This document shows, in pieces, positions 1 through 9,318 of a DNA stretch of 64,000 nucleotides. The notes beneath the pieces were generated by a model. The model saw nothing but the letters and a program-made list of their open reading frames with translations, made no database searches and was not told the origin of the DNA. The stretch is from Sunxiuqinia dokdonensis (GTDB taxonomy: Bacteria > Bacteroidota > Bacteroidia > Bacteroidales > Prolixibacteraceae): assembly GCF_001270965.1 (NCBI RefSeq), contig NZ_LGIA01000161.1, forward strand, positions 1 through 64,000, in the 5' to 3' direction. Every line of letters starts with the position of its first letter. The stretch's first letter is position 1. The position numbers and the translations under genes were made by a program.

Positions 1-543
1 TTTAAAAACAAATACATCCTCACTCCGGTAAAATCGGGATTGATGGTCATTGACCAGAAGCGGGCACACGAACGCATTCTTTTCGAAAGCTTTATGGCCG
101 TCATCGAAAGCCAGGAAACAGTCAGCCAGCAACAATTATTTCCACACACTTTCGACCTAAACGCCGCCGATGCGGAGCTGCTTCGCTCGGTGCTGGACGA
201 TTTGAAAGCACTTGGCTTCGATATCCGCGACTTTGGCAACAACAGTTTCATCATCAATGGTACCCCGGCCATGCTCGACAATTCGTCGCCCCTGTCGGTT
301 ATCGAAACCTTGCTTGAAGATATTAAAAGCTCGGCCTCAGATTTGAAGGAAAAAGCGCGCGAAAAAGTAGCCGCTTCGCTGGCCCGGGCATCGGCTATTT
401 CGTATGGCTACAATTTGAAGCAGGAAGAGATCAACCAGTTGATTGACCAACTATTTGCCTGCGCTACACCCAACTTTTCGCCTACGGGAAAACAAGTGTT
501 AACAATTGTTCCGATTGAGCATTTCGAAAAACTTTTGAAGTGA
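1..543 (+). CDS. mutL: DNA mismatch repair protein MutL, C-terminal part (5' truncated)
   Basis: The frame is open from the first base and stops with TGA at 541, so only the last ~180 residues are present. They form the C-terminal dimerisation domain of MutL: YILTPVKSGLMVIDQ is followed by AHERILFE, and the end is hydrophobic with NFSPTGKQVL. MutL couples MutS mismatch recognition to strand removal. The family endonuclease motif (DQHA-x2-E-x4-E) appears here as DQKRAHERILFE, so the two Glu are kept but HA is KR; whether it cleaves DNA cannot be judged from this piece. The rhomboid pair follows after 82 bases on the same strand and may be cotranscribed. The family call is firm. Confidence 0.93.
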   Translation, partial: FKNKYILTPVKSGLMVIDQKRAHERILFESFMAVIESQETVSQQQLFPHTFDLNAADAELLRSVLDDLKALGFDIRDFGNNSFIINGTPAMLDNSSPLSVIETLLEDIKSSASDLKEKAREKVAASLARASAISYGYNLKQEEINQLIDQLFACATPNFSPTGKQVLTIVPIEHFEKLLK

Positions 544-625
544 CAAATTGTCTATAGAATTGTTTACTTTGTATTGAAAACAACTTTTGGCGTGGCTCTT
601 GCAGCCAGCATCTAAATTTTCAACT

Positions 626-1366
626 ATGCAGAATTTCAGACCCAACTTAAGCTCCATACCGCCGGTCGTCAAAAACCTGATCATTATTAATGTGCTGATG
701 CTTTTGGCGACTTACGTCATGAGCATGCAGAATATTGACTTAGCCCGGATACTGGGCCTTCATTACATTGCATCGCCAAAATTCGAACCCTACCAAATTG
801 TCACCCACATGTTTATGCACGGTGGCTTCACGCACCTTCTGTTCAACATGTTTGCCCTGTGGATGTTTGGCCGGATTTTGGAAAGCGTTTGGGGGCCGCG
901 ACGGTTTTTCATCTATTATTTTGCCACGGGACTGGGTGCTGCGGTTTTGCACACCTTTGTCAACTGGATCGAATACCAGTCGGTTGTATCGCAAATGTCG
1001 CCCGAACAAATTGATTTGGTGATGCAAAATGGGGCCAGCATTTGGATGCAGGGAAAAAATTACACCGACCCCTTAATGGGTAAGCTAAACCTCTTGTTGA
1101 ATGTCCCAACCGTTGGGGCTTCCGGCGCTGTATTTGGCGTTCTGCTGGGTTTTGGAATGTTGTTCCCCAACACCCAATTGATGCTGCTGTTCCCACCCAT
1201 TCCCATCAAAGCCAAATATTTCGTTATTGGCTACGGAATCCTGGAATTGTACCTCGGCTTGTCGCGCCCGGGAAGCAACGTAGCCCACTTTGCCCACTTG
1301 GGAGGGATGCTTTTTGGGTATTTGCTCATCCGTTACTGGAACAAGAACACGCGAAACTTTTACTAG
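626..1366 (+). CDS. Rhomboid family intramembrane serine protease (first of a pair)
   Basis: A polytopic membrane protease that cleaves transmembrane segments of substrates inside the bilayer. The protein has about six hydrophobic segments. It shows HLLFNMFALWMFG (loop/TM2 signature), the catalytic serine in GASG (Ser166) and the catalytic histidine in AHLGG (His224), so it should be active. I chose the ATG at 626, giving MQNFRPNLSS; a TTG 39 bases upstream is in frame but adds residues unlike the family. A long loop (residues ~113-160) separates two membrane segments. Only nine bases separate it from the second rhomboid gene, so the pair is probably one transcript. Substrate unknown. Confidence 0.92.
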   Translation: MQNFRPNLSSIPPVVKNLIIINVLMLLATYVMSMQNIDLARILGLHYIASPKFEPYQIVTHMFMHGGFTHLLFNMFALWMFGRILESVWGPRRFFIYYFATGLGAAVLHTFVNWIEYQSVVSQMSPEQIDLVMQNGASIWMQGKNYTDPLMGKLNLLLNVPTVGASGAVFGVLLGFGMLFPNTQLMLLFPPIPIKAKYFVIGYGILELYLGLSRPGSNVAHFAHLGGMLFGYLLIRYWNKNTRNFY

Positions 1367-1375
1367 GCTGTGGTT

Positions 1376-2248
1376 ATGAGCATTATCGACGAAATCAAGG
1401 AGTCTTTCAAAAAAGGATCGGTGCTGACCCGGCTGATCTATATTAACCTGGGTGTTTTTCTGTTTATCCGCATCCTCAATGTTTTCTTTTTTTTGCTGAA
1501 TCAGGATTTTTCGCTGGTCAACTGGCTGGCTTTGCCTGCCGACATCAACCAACTGACCTACAAACCCTGGACGTTGATCACCTACATGTTTTTGCACTTT
1601 GATTTTTTGCATATCCTGTTCAACATCCTGTGGCTTTACTGGCTCGGCAAAATATTCCTCATCTACTTTAACTCGAAACAGTTGGTGGGCATTTACCTGC
1701 TGGGCGGACTGGCCGGCGGTGTCTTTTTTCTGGCGGCCTACAATTTGTTCCCGGCCTTTACTGAAGTCATTGTTTTTTCGAGGCTACTGGGCGCCTCGGC
1801 ATCGGTGATTGCCATTGTAATTGCCGTGGCCATGTGGGCACCCAACCACACGATCAACCTGCTGTTTATCGGGCCAATTCGAATGAAATACATTGCCTTG
1901 TTTTCACTGGTCATTTACGTTATTGGCATTGCGTCGTCAAACGCAGGAGGCAACCTGGCCCACCTGGGTGGCGCCTTCATGGGAATGCTCTTTGTGTTGC
2001 AGTACCGAAAAAACAAGGACCTCACGAAAGGGGTTTCCAGTATTTTGGCCCAGGGAGAAAAACTTTTCAAGCCGAAACAAAAAATTAAGGTGACCTACAA
2101 AGGGACACCGGTTGACGATGTTGAATACAACCGGCAACGCAACCTCAAGCAGGAAGAAATTAACCGGGTGCTGGAGAAAATCAGCAAATCGGGCTACGAC
2201 TCATTGACCAAAGAAGAAAAGGAACTGCTCTTTAAGATGGGTAAATAA
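1376..2248 (+). CDS. Rhomboid family protease with soluble C-terminal tail (second of a pair)
   Basis: Second rhomboid, immediately downstream of the first. It keeps HFDFLHILFNILWLYWLG, the serine in GASAS (Ser141) and the histidine in NLAHLGG (His196). The classical GxSG glycine is replaced by Ala-Ser, a variant I associate with this subgroup, and it may alter activity. After the last membrane segment (~residue 215) there is a basic cytosolic tail ending in VDDVEYNRQRNLKQEEINRV and KISKSGYDSLTKEEKELLF. This resembles the short DUF6576-type tail of Bacteroidetes rhomboids. The ATG at 1376 is preferred over the GTG six bases upstream. Protease or pseudoprotease cannot be settled here. Confidence 0.88.
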   Translation: MSIIDEIKESFKKGSVLTRLIYINLGVFLFIRILNVFFFLLNQDFSLVNWLALPADINQLTYKPWTLITYMFLHFDFLHILFNILWLYWLGKIFLIYFNSKQLVGIYLLGGLAGGVFFLAAYNLFPAFTEVIVFSRLLGASASVIAIVIAVAMWAPNHTINLLFIGPIRMKYIALFSLVIYVIGIASSNAGGNLAHLGGAFMGMLFVLQYRKNKDLTKGVSSILAQGEKLFKPKQKIKVTYKGTPVDDVEYNRQRNLKQEEINRVLEKISKSGYDSLTKEEKELLFKMGK

Positions 2249-2305
2249 ATCCAACGTTTACCTGTAACAAGACATCCCGCATAAGCTCTTTTTAAAGTTC
2301 AATCC

Positions 2306-2722
2306 ATGAACAAAACATCCGTTCATATTCCAGATTTAAGCAGCGAGTTTTCGTTTCGAACTTCGCGCAGCAGCGGACCGGGTGGGCAGCATGTCAACAA
2401 AGTGGATTCGCGCGTGGAGCTGCGTTTCAACATTGAAAACTCCCAATTGCTCACGGAGCTTCAAAAAAAAATCCTTCAAGAGAAACTCGAAAGCAAACTA
2501 ACCACCGAAGGCGATTTGATTGTCGTTAGTCAGAAAGAACGTTCGCAACTGCGCAACAAAGAAATTACGATCGAAAAGCTTTATAGCTTGTTAGCCAAAG
2601 CCCTTCAACCAAAGAAAAAACGAAGGCCGACCAAACCCACACGTACGTCGGTTGAAAAACGCATCACCACAAAAAAACAAACCGGCGAAAAAAAGAAATG
2701 GCGGGGGAAAATTGATTTGTGA
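2306..2722 (+). CDS. arfB: Peptidyl-tRNA hydrolase ArfB-type ribosome rescue factor
   Basis: Releases nascent chains from ribosomes stalled without a stop codon by hydrolysing peptidyl-tRNA. The catalytic GGQ loop is at residues 26-28 in SSGPGGQHVNKV, followed by the usual VELRFNI strand. The C-terminus is strongly basic (PKKKRRPTKPTRTSVEKR...KKWRGKIDL), matching the tail that ArfB inserts in the empty mRNA channel. At 138 residues it has the length of ArfB and lacks the codon-recognition domains of RF1/RF2. It is a stand-alone gene between the rhomboids and a secreted amidase. Confidence 0.93.
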   Translation: MNKTSVHIPDLSSEFSFRTSRSSGPGGQHVNKVDSRVELRFNIENSQLLTELQKKILQEKLESKLTTEGDLIVVSQKERSQLRNKEITIEKLYSLLAKALQPKKKRRPTKPTRTSVEKRITTKKQTGEKKKWRGKIDL

Positions 2723-2775
2723 ACAAATTGATGCATACTGAAATTGAAAGTGCCAAACAGTTTAATTCATGTTGA

Positions 2776-3441
2776 ATGAAATTTGTATTGATCAGCTTTC
2801 TCTTCCTGAATTTAGGAATGAACACGGAAGCCCAAAAAATTAGTCGGAGCCAGCTTCGAACAGGCGATTTGTTGTTTCGCGAAACCGCGTCAAGCAACCT
2901 ATCGCAGGCCATTGATCAGGTGACTCAAACCGAAAAGCAAACCCATTTCTCGCATGTTGGCTTGGCCATTATTGAAAACGATTCGGTTTATGTGCTTCAC
3001 GCCAGCCCCATTGGCGGCACGTGCCGGGTTTCATTGTTCGAATTCTCGCAGCCCGGTGGCGACATGGCACGCGTTTCGGTTTATCGCTTGCAAAAGGACT
3101 ATCAGGCCGCCATTCCCGAAGCGGTGTCCACCGCCAAAAGCTTGCTGGGAAAACCCTACAATTTCAGTTATGTGCTGTCGGATACCAGCTTGTATTGCTC
3201 CGAGTTTATTTACCTGGCTTTTGAAAAAGACTCGATTTTTACCTTGAACCCCATGACTTTTAAGAATCCGGAAACCGGAGCATTTGATCCGACCTGGGTG
3301 AACCACTACCGGAAACTGAACATGGACATTCCGGAGGGCCTTCCCGGCTGCAATCCAAATGGCATGGCAGCTTCTGAAAAACTGGTCAAGCTGGGTATTT
3401 TGGAACTGCTCATAGCGCCTGAGCTGCAGGAAAACGACTGA
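2776..3441 (+). CDS. Secreted permuted papain-like amidase (YiiX/YebB, NlpC/P60-like)
   Basis: Predicted exported cysteine amidase. Residues 1-19 (MKFVLISFLFLNLGMNTEA) look like a signal peptide. The permuted NlpC/P60 fold is indicated by GDLLFRE, then FSHVGLAI with a catalytic-type His60, and YCSEFIYLAF with Cys141 and Glu143. These arrangements match the YiiX/YaeF group (peptidase family C92), whose members act on peptidoglycan peptides or lipid-linked amides; the substrate is not known. It starts 53 bases after arfB and converges with the histidine kinase gene on the other strand. Confidence 0.82.
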   Translation: MKFVLISFLFLNLGMNTEAQKISRSQLRTGDLLFRETASSNLSQAIDQVTQTEKQTHFSHVGLAIIENDSVYVLHASPIGGTCRVSLFEFSQPGGDMARVSVYRLQKDYQAAIPEAVSTAKSLLGKPYNFSYVLSDTSLYCSEFIYLAFEKDSIFTLNPMTFKNPETGAFDPTWVNHYRKLNMDIPEGLPGCNPNGMAASEKLVKLGILELLIAPELQEND

Positions 3442-3490
3442 ACATGAACGCGTACCCACCTTCGAAGGCTGATTTGAAAACTGCTGCTGA

Positions 3491-6400
3491 TCAGCTGATC
3501 TCTTGGTGTAAAGGAAGTTCAATGTAAAAAGTTGACCCTTGATCCAGCTCCGTTTCAAACCAAATTTTACCGTGCGCATTTTCAATGATTTTTTTTACGA
3601 TAGCCAGTCCAAGTCCCATCCCACTACTTTTGGTTGTAAAATTGGGTTGAAACATTTGTTGCCGAATGTCCTCGGGGATGCCCGTGCCATTGTCGCGCAC
3701 GGAGATCACAGCCCAATCTTGTTTCTTGGCTAAAACAACTTTCACCTTCCCCTTTCGTTTGGGCGGAATAGACTGGATAGCATTTTTTATCAGATTGACC
3801 AAGGCTCGCGAAATCTGCTCCCGGTCGGCACAAACGAGCAGTTCGTCCCGCCCGTCCAATTCAACCGACAAGTCGATGTGCGTACTTGACTCAAAAAGCT
3901 CGGTAACTTTGGTTAACTGCGTGGCCAGGTTGAAAACTTCGTTTCGCGCTTTTGGAATTTTGGCGAAATTGGAAAACTCGGTCGCAATGTCCGACAACGT
4001 GTCTATTTGCTCAATCAAAGTTCGTGTCACCCGGTCAAAATATTCATCAAAATGAGCGCCTTTTTCATTTTTTGCCCGCTGCAAGTATTGAATGTTGAGC
4101 TTCATTGGGGTCAGCGGATTTTTAATTTCGTGGGCCACCTGCTTGGCCATTTCGCGCCAGGCCAGCTCGCGCTCCGTCCGGGCCAGCAACTCGGCACTTT
4201 CGGCCAGCTCTTCCACCTTGCGGTTGTACTCCTTAATCAGGGCGCCAATTTCGTCGTCGCGCTGGTAGCTGATTTGCTCGTTCTTTTTCACCAGCTGAAT
4301 GCCTTTCAATTTTTCGCGCACCATACTCAGCGGGCGTGTAATCTGGTTGGCAAGCAACACAGCAACAAGCACACTCGCCAAAAACAACAACACATACAAG
4401 TTGATAAAGGCAACGATGAACGTGGATATCTCCTGTTTCAATTCGTCGCCACGCGTAAAATAAGGCAGGTTGATAAAACCGAGGTAATCGCCCATGTCAT
4501 TAATAATTGGCTCGTAAACAGAAAGGTAAGACAAATCACCGATCCGTTCTGGTTGCGAGTAGCTGATCTGGTAGTTTTCAATCAGCTCATAGTAGGCTTC
4601 CGCGTTCATCCGGTTCGAAACAATGCCACGCAAATAAAGCTCGGGGCGCGAGGAAGCGATCAATTCGCCATTCACCCCAAAAATATTGATATCGGTGCGG
4701 AAAACGATCGACAACTTATTCAGTTCGCGCCATAACCAATCAACCAAGTCGGGCGACAACGCATTCACATCATTCAGGTTTATCCCGATTTCCTCGCTTA
4801 TCGACTTCATTTTCTCGTTCAAATCATCCTGATGTCGGTTTTCGTATTCCTGAATGTTGTAATAAATAGTACCGCCAGCTACAACAAAAAGCGAAGCCAG
4901 TACCACTGTAATGATTGCCGCTTGTATTTTGAACTTCAAATCGTAAAGTTTCGCTTTTTTTCGAAATGATGAATTGCCACCAAAAACAACCAACAACACA
5001 AAGACAAAGTAGAATACAAAAAGGTAAGGAAACGAAATCAGGTAGTCCATGAGTTCGAATGTCTCACAACTCACAATAATAAAGTTCCCTTTCCCCAGAT
5101 CATGGGTCAAATGATCGTAGCCATCCCACCTGGCAAGCACAAACTCCGAGCTGTCGGTTTGCACATCATACGAATCAATGTAGTAATTGTATTGGTAGTC
5201 ACCACTCAAAGTGACCAGCTCGTGATTGAAATACTTAGCATACGAAAAATGGCGGTAGCGATGCGGCTTGGCCATGGAACGATCCAAAAGTAGCTCGGGA
5301 AAACCGGCACCTTCGGGCAGCAAACGGGAGTTAAGCTCGAAAAACACCGATGTACCAAGTGAATCGGCCGACAAAGGATAAAAAATCCGGCCCATATAAG
5401 AAATCCGGCCATTCAGGTTATCCATAAAATAGAAGTTGGTTCCCGGAATCCGTGTCCCTGATTCCTCAATCATCTCCTCAAAAAATGGAAAGCACGGCAC
5501 CCACTGGTTTTCGGGCTCAACCAACAAGCTGTCCGAACCACTACACAAAATGATGTCCAGCTCATATTTCCGAAAGTAACCGCCAAAATATTGTCGCTCC
5601 AGGTAGCTCTCCAGTTCCTGGTAAGTTGTTGATAACAAATACGGAATGACGGAATCGACATTGAGTTCCTGCTGAATATCCGTCAGGAAAATTTCTGCCG
5701 CCGGATCATGTTCCGAATTGAGCGTAACGGCCATCAGCTTTTGGCTTTCGATGGTTCGCTGCTGGTTAAAGTACTGAATATTAATCAGTGTGAAAAAAGC
5801 AAAAAGCGACACGAAATAGATGATATACGAAATGGAATGCTTTTTAAAGTGCGTGTTCTCGAGTGCCAAAACTGAAAAATTGGTTAGCAAAAACAGGCAA
5901 ATCATATACAGATAGCTGTTTTTATAGTGAACCGACAGGCCAACAAAAACCACGATCAACAAGAGGTGACCCCACAAAAAACGCTTTTTGGAAAGGTAAC
6001 GCACACTGGATTCCACAATCTTCAGGTTGATCTGAAAAGCGGCAAAGAAGAGTAAGGCGACAATGATGAATCCAATCACACTATACTGGTCCACATCATC
6101 AATCCGGTTTAGCTGAAAAGAAATGCTGCTGTTTTGAATGAGATTTCCGATTAAATAGTTGGCAAACAGATAAACAAGCAAACTAAAACAGTGAGCCGAA
6201 AAAATCTCGTTCCGGTTATTCCCCTTCGAAAAGGAAAATTCCCTGGCAAAATTCATGCTCCAAAAAAAGAACAGAACCGCCAGCAAAAGCAAATCGCCTA
6301 GGGATGGAAGCCAAAAGGAATAAGCGTAAAGTGAAGGATCGAACAAATCGAAGGCGTAAACCAGCTGGGGCAAACGAAATAATATATGAATCCAGTAAAA

Positions 6401-7153
6401 GCCAAAAAGTGCCAGCGCAAGCACCATGATTCGCATCAGGAAATCCTCATGACGAAAATGCTTGACCATTTTTCGTGTGAACACGAGCAAAAACAAAAAG
6501 GCCATGACAAAAAGGGCAGCGGGAAACAACAGCTGTGCGCTGGTACATTTTATTTTTCCTGCCGGAAGTACCGAGAACAAATAATCCCCCACTTCATCGC
6601 GCACCGGAAGATTATAGCTTGATTTTTCACGCTGAATGACAAAACTTTCGGGCAACACGAAAGGCTCAACAAACTCGTTGCTGATGTACTGATTTTCGAT
6701 GCTGTAAATATTTTTGATATGAATTAAGCCAACCACTTGGAGCGAATCTACCTTCCGGGTCAAACTCAGGTAGATCCCGTTGGGCAAGGCCAACAGCTCC
6801 TGGCTTGCCATTTTGCCGGAGAACCGACTGGTAAAAGCAAAATGATTGTGCGACCAGTAAATGAGTTCGTTGCCATCCAACACCACAAAACCAAGGCCCT
6901 GATTGGGAAACAATGAGGAATATGGAAAAAGTGTCGCCTGCAGATTTCCGTTAAAATCAGCCTCGGTCAGCGATTCCTCAATCTCATCCAAGCGACTATT
7001 CAGCAGCTTCTTCTGTTCGTGCAGTTGCTGCTCAAACTGGTCAATCAACTTCACCTCCGGTGCATGGTGTAAACGTTGATGCTCGAGTAAAAAAGCAAAT
7101 GCAAAAAAAGTGAGTGAAAGAATAAGGAAACTGTATTTTCTAATGTTTTCCAT
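3491..7153 (-). CDS. Large NtrY-like membrane sensor histidine kinase
   Basis: A 1220-residue sensor kinase. An N-terminal membrane helix and periplasmic segment (to ~210) is followed by a block of about seven hydrophobic helices (~215-470), a second extracytoplasmic region (~480-690), two more helices, a Cache-like periplasmic region (~770-900) and a last helix. Then come HAMP (LLANQITRPLSMV), the phospho-acceptor His1008 in VAHEIKNPLTPMKLNIQYLQ, and an ATPase domain with NLIKNAIQ, DNGTGIP and GMGLGLAIVKK. The NPLTPMKLNIQ H-box is the NtrY type. rlmH ends 18 bases upstream, so the two are probably cotranscribed. No response regulator lies next to it, so its partner and signal are unknown. 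Confidence 0.9.
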   Translation of the reverse strand: MENIRKYSFLILSLTFFAFAFLLEHQRLHHAPEVKLIDQFEQQLHEQKKLLNSRLDEIEESLTEADFNGNLQATLFPYSSLFPNQGLGFVVLDGNELIYWSHNHFAFTSRFSGKMASQELLALPNGIYLSLTRKVDSLQVVGLIHIKNIYSIENQYISNEFVEPFVLPESFVIQREKSSYNLPVRDEVGDYLFSVLPAGKIKCTSAQLLFPAALFVMAFLFLLVFTRKMVKHFRHEDFLMRIMVLALALFGFYWIHILFRLPQLVYAFDLFDPSLYAYSFWLPSLGDLLLLAVLFFFWSMNFAREFSFSKGNNRNEIFSAHCFSLLVYLFANYLIGNLIQNSSISFQLNRIDDVDQYSVIGFIIVALLFFAAFQINLKIVESSVRYLSKKRFLWGHLLLIVVFVGLSVHYKNSYLYMICLFLLTNFSVLALENTHFKKHSISYIIYFVSLFAFFTLINIQYFNQQRTIESQKLMAVTLNSEHDPAAEIFLTDIQQELNVDSVIPYLLSTTYQELESYLERQYFGGYFRKYELDIILCSGSDSLLVEPENQWVPCFPFFEEMIEESGTRIPGTNFYFMDNLNGRISYMGRIFYPLSADSLGTSVFFELNSRLLPEGAGFPELLLDRSMAKPHRYRHFSYAKYFNHELVTLSGDYQYNYYIDSYDVQTDSSEFVLARWDGYDHLTHDLGKGNFIIVSCETFELMDYLISFPYLFVFYFVFVLLVVFGGNSSFRKKAKLYDLKFKIQAAIITVVLASLFVVAGGTIYYNIQEYENRHQDDLNEKMKSISEEIGINLNDVNALSPDLVDWLWRELNKLSIVFRTDINIFGVNGELIASSRPELYLRGIVSNRMNAEAYYELIENYQISYSQPERIGDLSYLSVYEPIINDMGDYLGFINLPYFTRGDELKQEISTFIVAFINLYVLLFLASVLVAVLLANQITRPLSMVREKLKGIQLVKKNEQISYQRDDEIGALIKEYNRKVEELAESAELLARTERELAWREMAKQVAHEIKNPLTPMKLNIQYLQRAKNEKGAHFDEYFDRVTRTLIEQIDTLSDIATEFSNFAKIPKARNEVFNLATQLTKVTELFESSTHIDLSVELDGRDELLVCADREQISRALVNLIKNAIQSIPPKRKGKVKVVLAKKQDWAVISVRDNGTGIPEDIRQQMFQPNFTTKSSGMGLGLAIVKKIIENAHGKIWFETELDQGSTFYIELPLHQEIS

Positions 7154-7171
7154 AAACCGGATTCAGGTCAA

Positions 7172-7645
7172 TTATTCATGATGGTAGGGTTCGCCCTTCA
7201 AAATGGTCAATGCCCGGTACAACTGCTCACTAAAAATCAGCCGGATTAGCTGGTGCGAGAATGTCATTTTTGACAGGCTCACTTTTCCGGCAGCTTTTTG
7301 GTACACGGCATCGGAAAATCCGTAGGGACCGCCGATAACAAAAACCAGGGTCTTCAGCCCGCCAAGCATCTTCTTCTCCAAAAACCGTGCAAATTCTGCC
7401 GACCGAAAGGTTTGTCCCCGCTCGTCGAGCAAAATCAACTCATCACCGGCTTTAAGCTGGTCCAAAATCAACTCACCTTCTTTTTCTTTCTGCTGCTCCT
7501 CCGATAGCTTACGGGTATTTTTCAAATCCGGAATGATCTGATATTCAAAAGGAAGGTAATGCGGAATCCGCTTGTGGTAATCTTCAATTCCGTCCCTCAA
7601 ATACCCCTGATCCGTTTTTCCTATAACAACCAACTTAATCTTCAC
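7172..7645 (-). CDS. rlmH: 23S rRNA (pseudouridine1915-N3)-methyltransferase RlmH
   Basis: Methylates N3 of pseudouridine 1915 in helix 69 of 23S rRNA using S-adenosylmethionine; a SPOUT-class dimer. The knotted cofactor site is seen in LVFVIGGPYGFSD and the C-terminal KMTFSHQLIRLIFSEQLYRA with terminal GEPYHHE, both hallmarks of RlmH. At 157 residues it has the usual length. Translation starts with GTG at 7645, reading MKIKLVVIGKT. The gene precedes the large histidine kinase on the same strand by 18 bases. Confidence 0.96.
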   Translation of the reverse strand: MKIKLVVIGKTDQGYLRDGIEDYHKRIPHYLPFEYQIIPDLKNTRKLSEEQQKEKEGELILDQLKAGDELILLDERGQTFRSAEFARFLEKKMLGGLKTLVFVIGGPYGFSDAVYQKAAGKVSLSKMTFSHQLIRLIFSEQLYRALTILKGEPYHHE

Positions 7646-7893
7646 GCTATAATTTTTAAAATCCTATGGCTTCGCTTTTTTTCCTTTTTTCAGGTTGGGC
7701 GAATTGTTATCGATAAATATCAGCATTCTATCTGAAAAAGTGAGTACCTTTTGCCAGTTAAAAATGATCAGGGATTCAGCCCGCGATGGTCCCCTGAAAA
7801 TTATTAACTTTACAAAGTTATGCATCCTGTTGTGTACTTCAGCGTTTTGGTACAGTTTATGAAGTGGAACAGGGCATTTTAAATCGATATGAA

Positions 7894-8286
7894 ATGAAAA
7901 ATCAATGGATTAAAACCATCATTCCGGCGCTTCTCCTTTTTTTTACCGGAATTGTGAGCTTGGCGCAGGTCCCTGACGAAGTGATTTTGAGCCTGAAAAC
8001 CGGAGATGCATCAACCCTTTCCAATTATTTCAATGAAAATATTGAATTGGTAGTTTTGGATAAAGACGATGTTTACAGTAAAGAGCAGGCCAAACAAATT
8101 GTAGCCTCATTTTTTTCGGCCAATTCACCGCAGCGTTTCGCCATCATTCACCAGGGCGGGAAAGAAGGTGCACGCTATGCCATTGGCAACCTAACCACCG
8201 CAACGGGCGTTTTCAGGGTGTATTTTCTATTGAAGGAAAAGGGTCAAAAAGCCTATATTCATCAGTTTCGAATTGAAAAACAATAA
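7894..8286 (+). CDS. DUF4783 family secreted protein
   Basis: Small exported protein of unknown role. The start at 7894 gives a clear signal peptide (MKNQWIKTIIPALLLFFTG...LAQ) and a ~105-residue NTF2-like domain with VPDEVILSLKTGDASTLSNY, SKEQAKQIVASFF and a C-terminal VYFLLKEKGQKAYIHQFRIE strand, as in DUF4783 proteins of Bacteroidetes. The upstream TTG/GTG-type extension is rejected because it hides the signal sequence. YihY follows after five bases on the same strand. Confidence 0.85.
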   Translation: MKNQWIKTIIPALLLFFTGIVSLAQVPDEVILSLKTGDASTLSNYFNENIELVVLDKDDVYSKEQAKQIVASFFSANSPQRFAIIHQGGKEGARYAIGNLTTATGVFRVYFLLKEKGQKAYIHQFRIEKQ

Positions 8287-8291
8287 ACTGC

Positions 8292-9221
8292 ATGGCCGCC
8301 AGCAGTCGAAGCCATAAGATGAAGCGTTTCTTTCTCAAGCTTTTTATTAGGGCCCGAAAAGTCAGCTTTCCCGGCTTTGATGAGATTGCCCTGTACGATG
8401 TCGGCGTTTTCTTTTACCGAAGCATCGTGCAAGGAGCAATTACCACGCGGGCTTCAGCCATTGCTTTCAACTTTTTCCTGGCGCTCTTCCCGGCCATCAT
8501 CTTTATATTTACCTTGATTCCGTATATTCCGATCAAGAATTTCCAGGTGGAGTTGTTTTTACTGATTCAGGATTTACTTCCTCCCTATGCTTTTACCACC
8601 GTGGAACAGACCATTCAGGACATTCTGACCCGCCAACGGGGCGACTTGCTGTCACTTGGTTTCTTTATGGCGCTAATTTTTTCAACCAACGGACTGGCCA
8701 GCATGATGAGTGCTTTTGACGCATCGCTGCACACCTTTAAACGCCGAAGTTGGCTGAGTCAACGGCTGGTGGCCACCATGCTGCTTTTTATACTTTCGGT
8801 TTTAATTACCCTGGCCATCACCCTGATTACAGGTGGACAATTTGCCATTGACTACATGGACAGGGAAGGACTGCTGAACGACACCTTTACCTACTATTTG
8901 TTAATTGCCGGCAAGTGGATCATTACCATCGGTTTGTTTTTCTTTGCCTTTGCCTTTTTGTACTACTTCGCTCCGGCTAAGAAAACCCGCTGGCGCTTTA
9001 TCTCTCCCGGCGGAACCTTGGCTACCATCCTGAGTATTATCACGATGGTTGGATTTAGCTACTACATCACCAATTTTGGGCAGTACAACAAACTGTATGG
9101 ATCAATCGGAACCTTGCTGGTTGTGTTGATCCTTTTTTACCTCATGTCGCTCATTCTGCTGATTGGCTTCGAACTAAATGCCAGCATCAACGAAGCACAC
9201 CAGCGTGCGCTGGACGATTAG
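8292..9221 (+). CDS. YihY/virulence factor BrkB family inner membrane protein
   Basis: Integral membrane protein with about six helices; function of the family is unresolved and older links to ribonuclease BN were withdrawn. Family marks are the N-terminal GAITTRASAIAFNFFLALFP, FSTNGLASMMSAFD and the C-terminal YGSIGTLLVVLILFYLMSLI followed by GFELNA. Start ATG at 8292; a second ATG at 8319 (MKRFFLKLF) is also possible. The gene lies five bases after the DUF4783 gene, implying cotranscription. Confidence 0.9.
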   Translation: MAASSRSHKMKRFFLKLFIRARKVSFPGFDEIALYDVGVFFYRSIVQGAITTRASAIAFNFFLALFPAIIFIFTLIPYIPIKNFQVELFLLIQDLLPPYAFTTVEQTIQDILTRQRGDLLSLGFFMALIFSTNGLASMMSAFDASLHTFKRRSWLSQRLVATMLLFILSVLITLAITLITGGQFAIDYMDREGLLNDTFTYYLLIAGKWIITIGLFFFAFAFLYYFAPAKKTRWRFISPGGTLATILSIITMVGFSYYITNFGQYNKLYGSIGTLLVVLILFYLMSLILLIGFELNASINEAHQRALDD

Positions 9222-9318
9222 TTCATCCCGAAAAATCGTTATTTCATCGAAAAGCTGCACGTGGCTTGGCGACAATTCGTAAATTTAGCTCTCAAATTCA
9301 CTTAAAATCACAATTTCT

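Noticed and set aside
4007-4735. Open frame of 242 codons antisense to the large histidine kinase
   Set aside because: Composition is His/Gln/Asn-rich nonsense and the other strand encodes a clear HAMP/sensor region.
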